Source: Aegilops tauschii subsp. strangulata
Lineage: Eukaryota > Streptophyta > Magnoliopsida > Poales > Poaceae
DNA length: 64,000 bases
Reading direction: 5' to 3'
NCBI RefSeq assembly: GCF_002575655.3
Contig: NC_053037.3
Coordinates: 504,316,544-504,380,543 of the forward strand
Below are positions 57,341 through 64,000 of this stretch, one piece after another; the stretch's first letter is position 1; every line of letters begins with the position of its first letter. The notes under the pieces are model-generated. The model was not told the DNA's origin. It worked only from the letters and a program-made list of their open reading frames with translations, and did not search any database. A program made the position numbers and the translations under genes.

Positions 57341-59565
57341 GGTAAGCTTCGCACTAACCTAATCTTCCACCCGCTCATGCTTATAATCAGTGTGGCAGCT
57401 AATGAAAATCATGCTTACAATCAGTCTCCGAGTACTACGCCAATCACCCTAAAATAGCTCTGGACCTTTCGGTCAAAGTTGTGACACATTGTACAAATAA
57501 AGAAAAATAGATTGGTGCTCCTTTCAAAAAAGAGTACTCCCTAGAAAACTGCCAATATAAGCTACTAGTATTTGGTTAGATGATTTGCTGCCGAGAAAGA
57601 TCCATCCACAGAGAGAGCCATAAATCCCACTAGTGGTGGTGGATGCCAATGCGTGCATGCAGCATGGTTGGTGTCGGTAATTTTTACTTGGCACACCTCG
57701 CACTCTGCATATATGCCCGTTCCATACGTACATATGTGCAGTTCCACCAAAATGCAGCTGAATAACCCTGTTTGCATAGATAATGAAAAAGCGTGATTAC
57801 ATTATAGTGGCACTAGTTGATGAAACACACAAAATAAATAGAAGAAAATATTGCGATAGTATCATAGTATGCCATGCTGCGAGGGCGAGATGGGCCCTGC
57901 GACGCCTCATACGGTACGCCTCATACTGGACATCGTCCCAAGTCTCCCAGATATACCTTCTGCCAGTGATGAACATCAGTGTACAGCGGTAGTACAAGGA
58001 GTCGCCTTGAGACATTCAAATCTCTATTTTTGTACATATCAACTAAAATTAAGCACCCCAGTTTGTAGAAACGCTTAAACATGAACAATGGGACTAGTTG
58101 ATGAAACATACATTAACGAAGAGAAGCACTTTCTTTACCTACATTGGAAATGAAATGATAGAGATGACACTCGCTCTATTTTAACTATATTATTACTTCA
58201 TTTTATCAGTGACACTAGGGTCGAGCAGGTAGCAAACGTGTTGTACCGTGCGTCGCAAGGATGGAGGCCGGGGGTGCTTAGACTGGGATGCTGAAGCTGG
58301 CTCTTTCAGTCACCAACATGGATGATTCAATTCATGGGACCTTTTGGTGCAGTTCACCTAAAATGAAGCAATGTCCCATGAGCTAGCAGCTTCTTCTTCA
58401 TATTTTTTTAAGAAAAGGGCTCCAGCCCCGGTTCCATTTCCATCAGAAAACGAAACCCGCAGAGCTTCTTCTTCATTAGTTGCAATAAAATTGAGCAACA
58501 TCAAGGTTGGTTGTGAAGCTCCTGGAATGCTCAACTATAATTTGGATATCATTTGTGTAGTTCAACTAAGATCGAGCGTGAAATGTATATCTCTGTTTGC
58601 ACAAAAAAGGTGGAAAGGAGGGTGACTAACAAGTGATGAAACATCCATCAAATGAAAAGAAGCATGTTCCTTATCTGAATGGCAATCCTACAAGGACAGT
58701 AGCAATTTCTAAAGCACTGGCATTGCTAGATATTAGTGTGGGCATTAGTATTAACTAGGACAACCGTTAAATACGACATTACTTTGGGCACGGGAGAGTA
58801 GGCGAACCAGGACAGTTGCATTTCTAACGAAAAGAACCAACTTATCTTAATGGGAAATTTTAGCAGGACATGTAAAGAAGTGCCATTGATTCATATTACT
58901 AGAGGCATTACATTGAAAACAACATTGGTTTAACGTGTCCTTACTTTTAACAGTGCGACTGCTACATTTTACCAGTGGCATTACATAACAGTGGCTCAGG
59001 GCAACAAACATCAGAACAGGATATCTGGGTTGGTCCCATTTTTGTTCAGTATAGCCACCTTATACTGTGTGAGGCTAGCAAATGTAGGGCTGGACTTACT
59101 CTGTTGACTTGTCCCTCAGTCCTCACTTTCTTTCCTTTTTCAACCAATAGATCGGGTTTATATTGAGTTTGTATTGCGTTTCCCTTTATTTCCATGTTAG
59201 ACCTAGAGACCAGTTGGATAGCCAGTCTCTGCTACTTTTCGCCCCCATTATTTCCTCTTTCGACCAAGTCCAAGATTCAGGTAACAAATCCTCCCCCACC
59301 CCCACCCCCTTTCTTCCTTGTTTGAACCAAGTAGTACTAGATTCGAGTGCATGAACTAGTTTTACCTCTTAAACGTAAAAAAATTAGGTGGTTTTCGAAC
59401 AGCCGATTGATCCTATCTACGAGGGGGCCTGAGAAATAGTAAAAGATACAAATGCAGCGACGTCAGGAGCTCGGGAAGTAGAGCAAGGCCGGTTTCGAAG
59501 GAAGTTATACCTGATGGTCGCCGGGATGTTGCTAGGTGGGCGACGGGAGGCCGGATCTGCCCACA
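57341..59565. other. Gene-poor stretch
   Basis: I see no gene with recognisable similarity or coding structure. Short open frames occur on both strands but have no shared features. Several short phrases (TAGTTGATGAAACA near 57815, 58094 and 58628) recur, hinting at old duplicated sequence. Confidence 0.4.
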
Positions 59566-59868
59566 CTACGGCAGCGAGGAAGAAGGGGTCGGAGGCCCTC
59601 CCTCGCCAGCGGTGCTTGGGAGAGAACGGCAAGGCAGGCTGATCGGGACGCGCCCAGCAGTGGGTAAGAGCCGTCGCTGAGGACGACCGCGTGAACGTTG
59701 CACCTTCTCACCTTCCCCGGCGGAGAGGATCCGGCTGGATCTGTGACCAGCAGTGAGCAGAGAGAGAGAGAGAGTGGCCACCGCTGTCATGTTTAGATCT
59801 GGAGAGGCCGAGACAGTGTGAAGAGAGCAACACTAGCAAGCAAGCGCGGAGGCTCCTGCCTATATAGT
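59566..59868 (-). promoter_or_regulatory. Possible promoter and leader of a minus-strand gene
   Basis: Read on the minus strand, a TATA box (CTATATAGG, 59859-59867) is followed by a C/T-rich leader and an ATG at 59790 opening a 74-codon frame (MTAVATLSLSLLTAGHR) that begins with a CT repeat. A donor-like CAGGTATAAC lies downstream near 59507-59516. The layout is that of a plant gene 5' end, but no conserved protein is visible. Confidence 0.3.
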
Positions 59869-61267
59869 GGAGTAGTACTAGTTTTCTTTTGTCTACCAGA
59901 GCCGGCTTGACCTCGTCAATGACTGTCGAGAAGTCTTCATGCACGTTGCCCGGAGGCGCAGTTGTCGTCATTTTGATCTGAAGCGCCGGATTATAACATA
60001 TCACACAAAAAAATGCCACATGACAAGAAATCATAACCTCACTGCCCAAAGGAGACAACATGAATCCCGATGGACAAACTAGACGAGGAACAAAGCTCAA
60101 ATTAAAGATTAACTCGTAGAAAAGGGGTCCGTCGATAGATGTCCTAATTAACATAGCCGACTTGACCTAGATGGCAGCCGAGTAGTCACTGTTCGTGCCT
60201 GTGCCCCCAATGACTAGCCCAACTCAGTTGTCGCTGTTTAACCCTGGCGGTGATCCAAAGCACATGACACCTAATTTTGTGAGATGACAAGAAACCTTTT
60301 TTTAGATTTCTCACCACAACTACAACCATGTACAACACAGCCTGCAAGATATATAGACGCTAGCCAATCCAGGCGTGTCTGCTGGAGTCTGGTCACATGC
60401 ATGGACGAACTGATCTTCGTGTCTTGCAGGGATCGTCCAGGCACCAACGTAGTACAACACTTCTCTAGTACTATCGCTCGTATCCCACTTCTATTAAGTC
60501 ACCCGACTTGCGGGGCCGGGGAGTGTGCCTATGGTCGGTTCTCTATTGTCGTCCCACATGTGTGTGCAAACACAATATGATGCGTGTTCCATTTGGAGAG
60601 CAGCGTGCCAGACCGACCGACCGTCTGGGGCGCGACGCGAACGCGACGGGCATGCTGTATACTCCGTACATGTGTACCGGCGGTTTTTAGACGCCTTGCT
60701 CCATGGCGCAGGCGCAATCCATGGATACAAAATTAGTATACTGTATACTATTTAAAAATCGAGGGCGGGGCAGTTCCGCCTAGTCGGTTCGACAGAGATG
60801 CGAGAAGACGAGGGAGTAGGCTGCTGCAAACGGAGGGCTGTGTGATTTGACAGCGAGTTACTACTGGACAGGTGGGGCCTCCTGATTTGACTTGCCATTA
60901 TCATCTTAACTGCGGCGCTACGACCGGTGTGAGTCTCCCGATTCCTGACCACCTCCATACAGGTGCCTCTCCCAATGCTCCACCATGTAGTAGAGGCTGG
61001 CTCTCGCATGAGGGCCCACTTCTCCACTTTTTCCTTGCCTCTCTTTCCTCCACATATGCAAAAATGCCATGTAGGAATAAAGTCTGATGTGGCAAGTTAA
61101 TCAAGAACAGAGAGACTAGTTTGGTGACCCAAGGAAGAAATGGTGCTAAGCGCGTGTACCTAGGTGAAAAGACAATTTTGAGTCTATAGCTAATTAAATG
61201 AAGCAAACTTAGCAACACCATTTGATTGGAAGAGGTCACTCCTTGGCAAATGCAATAAATACTAGTA
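59869..61267. other. Gene-free stretch left of the exonuclease gene
   Basis: No supportable gene. It includes copy 1 of a direct repeat (60698-60894, listed separately) and ends at the Stowaway MITE. Confidence 0.4.
60698..60894 (+). repeat. Direct repeat flanking the exonuclease locus, copy 1
   Basis: Shares GCTCCATGGCGCA, CAATCCAT.GATAC, GAGGGCGGGG, GTGATTTGA and GCGGGGCCT/GTGGGGCCT-like blocks in the same order with 63366-63530. Diverged by substitutions and small indels. Confidence 0.7.
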
Positions 61268-61348
61268 CTCCCTGTGTCCCATAATCTAAGAACGTTTTTG
61301 GCACTACACTAGTGTCAAAAATGTTCTTATATTATGGGACGGAGGGAG
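61268..61348. mobile_element. Stowaway-type MITE (Tc1/mariner-related)
   Basis: 81 bp, CTCCCTGTGTCCCATAAT to ATTATGGGACGGAGGGAG, inverted nearly end to end with a centre GGCACTACACTAGTGTC, flanked by the TA duplication (61266-61267 and 61349-61350). This matches the common wheat Thalos/Athos-like Stowaway group. Confidence 0.93.
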
Positions 61349-61528
61349 TACGAAGAAAGAGATAGAGAGGAGTAAAAAAAATTACACTTATAGCCAACCT
61401 TGTTGTAGTATGAGTGACTAAGTGATGACTATGTATGACATGCCAAGATCAGATAGCCTAACGCACCGTGTTAAATCTCCAAGGGCGCGACCGCGCGAGC
61501 GACGCGACGGTCGTGGGAGGCGCGACAA

Positions 61529-61695
61529 TGATACGGGTTGCTGGCAGCCCTTGGATCTGAGATCAAACGGTGGCATGCTAAGTTGCTGAAAATTTGCAGA
61601 ATAACCCTCCAGGATAGGATATTCACCCATAGGTCTAAAATCACGCCATGCAACCGTTCGATCTCAGATCCAAGGGCTCTCGGAAGCCTGTATCA
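61529..61695. repeat. Foldback: 49 bp inverted repeat with 69 bp loop
   Basis: Arms 61529-61577 and 61647-61695. The inner 31 bases (CCCTTGGATCTGAGATC core) match with two differences, the outer part less well, and both ends read TGATAC in inverted orientation. It lies about 150 bases upstream of the ancestral start of the exonuclease gene. It could be a degenerate MITE or a transcribed hairpin. Confidence 0.8.
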
Positions 61696-61976
61696 TGGGA
61701 GAATGGAAAGCCACTACCCTGCCATTCGCACGCTGGCAGTTTGCTCCTACTCAACCCCGCACGTCCGTCAATACTATGGCGGTTCGCTCCTAGTCGTCCC
61801 GTCCATTCACATTACGGCAGTTCCACTAATCCTAACCCTCCTCCCAAATCCATGGCATCCCAAATCTCCCCGATCGGCGGTGAGTACAAGGTTAGAACCA
61901 TCACCGCGATGAGTTCGACGTCATCTACACCCGTTCTTCCGCGACGGTGAAAGGATGCCTTTCTCGCTTCAGACGC

Positions 61977-62561
61977 ATGTTAGAAGACTCAGATGATGAG
62001 TGGGTCGCTGGGCTAGATGTTGAGTACACCACATTCCTGGGACGAGAGAAGGATCTAAAGGACGAAGAGAGGAAGAAGCCCGCCGTGATCCAGGTTTGCG
62101 TGCATGACTTATGCTTGGTCTACCACATATGCCATGCCGACGTTGAGTGCCAGGATTTTAAGGACTTCCTCGAGATCAACCTAGGCAAATTCGTTATTGT
62201 AGACTTTGGTAACGACAAACAAGTCCTACGTCAGATAGTCCTCATTGTAGGCAACACCTTCGACCTCCAGAAGAATCGGCTAGTGTCCTCTCGTCAGCCT
62301 TCAATGCAGAACCTGGCGGTTCATCCTTCGTACGGTAAACTGAAGAAACCTCCATACACGTTTCATCGTCATGCATGGCAGCGGAATGTACTAGATATAG
62401 ACCACATCCACTACGCTGCAATGGATGGCTACCTTTGCTTCAATATCTACAAGGGTTGGATGAAGAGAAACAACCAAGTGTGCGGTTCAAGCAAAGAAGT
62501 ATCGGCCAAGAGGAAGAGGGACAAGGACGAAGTCGAGGACGTGGACGAGGACTCCGAATAA
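61977..62561 (+). CDS. 3'-5' exonuclease domain protein (DEDDy, RNase D/WRN-exonuclease-like)
   Basis: 194 residues from ATG 61977 (MLEDSDDEWVAGLDVEYTTF). Motif Exo I is LDVEY with D14 and E16. Exo II is VDFGND around D76-D80. Exo III is Y146-A-A-M-D150, so all four acidic residues and the Tyr of the DEDDy exonuclease family are present. The segments PAVIQVCVHDLCLVYHI and HYAAMDGYLCFNIYKGW match the usual core strands and last helix. The C-terminus is basic then acidic (SAKRKRDKDEVEDVDEDSE), a likely nuclear signal. Such proteins remove nucleotides from nucleic-acid 3' ends. A probable older start at 61852 (MASQISPIGGEYKV) is one base out of frame; the main frame is open only from 61896. So either a one-base change truncated the N-terminus or translation starts at 61977, which keeps the whole domain. 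It looks like a host gene; a pseudogene is possible. Confidence 0.7.
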   Translation: MLEDSDDEWVAGLDVEYTTFLGREKDLKDEERKKPAVIQVCVHDLCLVYHICHADVECQDFKDFLEINLGKFVIVDFGNDKQVLRQIVLIVGNTFDLQKNRLVSSRQPSMQNLAVHPSYGKLKKPPYTFHRHAWQRNVLDIDHIHYAAMDGYLCFNIYKGWMKRNNQVCGSSKEVSAKRKRDKDEVEDVDEDSE

Positions 62562-62890
62562 GGTGGCAGTGTCGTTGCTCATGGTGGTTCTAATGCAGTG
62601 TCTACCGGAATAGTTGCAAAGTTTAATTTCAGGTGTGCTTAATTTAATTTGAGGGGTGTGTTGTGCTGAGCCCCCAGGAGAACTATGTTATGTTTCTTCT
62701 CGTTACTTTAACTCTTCAGTACGTACATACTAGTATTTCTTACATTTTATCTTTTAGTTGATATAGTACTACCACTCGTTTCTTCACATTATACACGTAC
62801 AATATATATGGCCAACATCATATAGCCAGCATTTTAGTTGTCAAAGAATTTCAGGGTGCTTAGTTTTGTCAAAGAATTCCAGGATGCTTA
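62562..62890. other. 3' flank of the exonuclease gene
   Basis: A+T-rich, probably including the 3' untranslated region. It contains two copies of TCAAAGAATTYCAGGRTGC at about 62840-62887, just before the Harbinger MITE. No gene. Confidence 0.5.
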
Positions 62891-63236
62891 GAGGGTGCTT
62901 GGATCCAAGGGACTTATTTTAGTCTGACTAAAAATAGTCTCTTTAAGAGGCTAAAGTTCCAAGCACCCCTGACTAAAGAGGGGCTAAAACTAGTCTTGAG
63001 ACTAAAAATTTTCAGTCAGGTGTACCCCTACTAAAATGTGGATTAGTCCTTTCTCTACTCATTTAACTCCTCTCCTTTAACACAGGCGAGTTCTGGATTG
63101 GAGGGCTTGGAGGATAATAAATGCTCATTAACTTGATTTTAGCATTTTTAGTATTTGGATCCAAGCATGGGTGAGGCTAGCATGTTTTAGTCCCACTAAT
63201 TTTAGTCATGGGACTAAAACGTATCCAAGCACCCTC
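62891..63236. mobile_element. Tourist/Harbinger-type MITE
   Basis: 346 bp with terminal inverted repeats GAGGGTGCTTGGAT and ATCCAAGCACCCTC, interior rich in GACTAAAA/TTTTAGTC, flanked by TTA on both sides (62888-62890 and 63237-63239). The TTA duplication points to PIF/Harbinger. Confidence 0.9.
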
Positions 63237-63365
63237 TTAGTTTTATTTGAGGGGTGGGTTGTGCTGGACACCATTATTGTGACTAGCCTTTTTAATAGTA
63301 CTATATGCATAATTTGGCGACGAGCGCTCTCTATATGTACCACCTTTTTTTTAATTTCAAGTTTT

Positions 63366-63530
63366 GCTCCATGGCGCAATCCATCGATACTACTGCTGTA
63401 CAAAAGTATACATTTCTTAAAAGGCTAGAGGGCGGGGTAGTCTAGCTTGGTCGGTTTCACGAGAGGCGAGGGCCTTTGTGATTTGATGGCTCATTACTGC
63501 TGGAAGGCGGGGCCTTGTGATTTGACTGCT
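63366..63530 (+). repeat. Direct repeat flanking the exonuclease locus, copy 2
   Basis: Homologous to 60698-60894 in the same orientation, 2.67 kb away; followed by GTATAAATGCG, a TATA-like sequence. Confidence 0.7.
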
Positions 63531-63813
63531 CGTATAAATGCGCCGACGACCTGATCGAGGAGCAAAGAACCGTGCGGTATACTCAAGTTTTCCACTGGAG
63601 TAGTACTGCAACGTAGGAGCACGAAACACGGTAGCCCAGTGCCATATGGCGATAAAAAATGATCTAATTTGCTAGTCATCTCATTGTTAGCATTGTTCTA
63701 TTCATTCCCTAAAAAAACATTGTTCTATTCATGCCTCGCAGAGAACGTGACACGTGCGGCGAAACACCCGAAGCAAAAGATGAAACACAGGAGCAAAAGA
63801 AGAAGGAAGATTA

Positions 63814-63999
63814 TCACCCCAAATGATCTAATTCGCCGCGGAGTCGTAACTGCTTCTTCATCGCCTCCACGACCTCCATCTCCTTGCGCGTCTCCTCCGC
63901 CATCTTCTTCATTCTGTCCATGACGCAGGATTTCTCGACGTGAGCCTTCATCATCTGTTCCACGGCCGCATTACGTACCTTGACAGCAGCCGGGTGCTC
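63814..63999 (-). CDS. C-terminal end of an unidentified protein, running off the right edge
   Basis: On the minus strand an open frame enters from the window edge and ends at TGA 63814-63816 after 61 residues (HPAAVKVRNAAVEQMMKAHV, MDRMKKMAEETRKEMEV, KKQLRLRGELDHLG). There is no start codon in the window, so only the 3' end is present. The sequence is rich in Met, Lys, Glu and Ala with heptad-like spacing and is probably a helical coiled coil. G+C content is higher than in the flank and the codon pattern (frequent G/C third bases) looks like a real grass coding exon. Family not recognised. Confidence 0.5.
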   Translation of the reverse strand, partial: EHPAAVKVRNAAVEQMMKAHVEKSCVMDRMKKMAEETRKEMEVVEAMKKQLRLRGELDHLG

Positions 64000-64000
64000 G

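Noticed and set aside
58371..58625. 84-codon frame in the gene-poor stretch
   Set aside because: No motif, no codon bias, no partner features; indistinguishable from chance.
49507..64000. Search for the second CACTA terminus (TAGTG end) and the 3' LTR of element E
   Set aside because: No convincing sequence was found; both ends probably lie outside the window or were deleted.

Overview
This window is plant nuclear DNA, almost certainly from a Triticeae grass (wheat, Aegilops, barley or a close relative). The reasons are an Angela/BARE-1-type copia element, several Athila/Sabrina-type gypsy LTRs whose tRNA-Asp primer site lies a few bases inside the LTR, a CACTA terminus, Stowaway and Harbinger MITEs, and the near absence of intact host genes. 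Element family names come from recognising sequence; no database was searched.

Layout: (1) 1-11932 is the 3' part of a non-autonomous Athila-type gypsy element (A) with a broken gag-protease and no reverse transcriptase. Its 3' LTR is split by a complete 6.1 kb Sabrina-like element (B, 4554-10652, target duplication CGCCC). (2) 11933-14462 is a decayed gene-derived island with a direct duplication. (3) 14463-18175 is part of a minus-strand gypsy element (C). It is cut by another Athila-type element (D, 18176-20389), which is cut by a Tat-type gypsy element (E, 20390-26371) carrying an antisense B3-like gene. E is cut by a CACTA transposon (F, starts 26372). F is cut by a minus-strand Angela copia element (G, 26738-49506, target duplication AGCGA). 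One LTR of G is cut by a Tekay-type chromovirus (H, 26945-41035, target duplication CACGT). Counting the gene island, this is seven layers of nesting.

(4) 49507-54949 is the resumed CACTA element, with GAACAG-type subterminal repeats and a 1.64 kb higher-order tandem array. (5) 54950-64000 is the most gene-like part. It holds a head-to-head pair of paralogous small genes of unknown function (one open, one with two stops), a weak minus-strand promoter candidate, two MITEs, a foldback repeat, a DEDDy-type 3'-5' exonuclease gene with a disturbed N-terminus, and the 3' end of a coding region running off the right edge on the minus strand.

H is the youngest large insertion. Its LTRs have identical length (4171 bp) and about 1.3% hand-counted mismatch. 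It encodes an extra small protein before gag whose layout resembles a double-stranded-RNA-binding domain, then gag, protease, RT, RNase H, integrase and a chromodomain, interrupted by one in-frame TAG. G is older (about 3% between LTRs) and its polyprotein is broken in at least five places. The exonuclease gene and the 56846-57340 gene are the best candidates for host genes.
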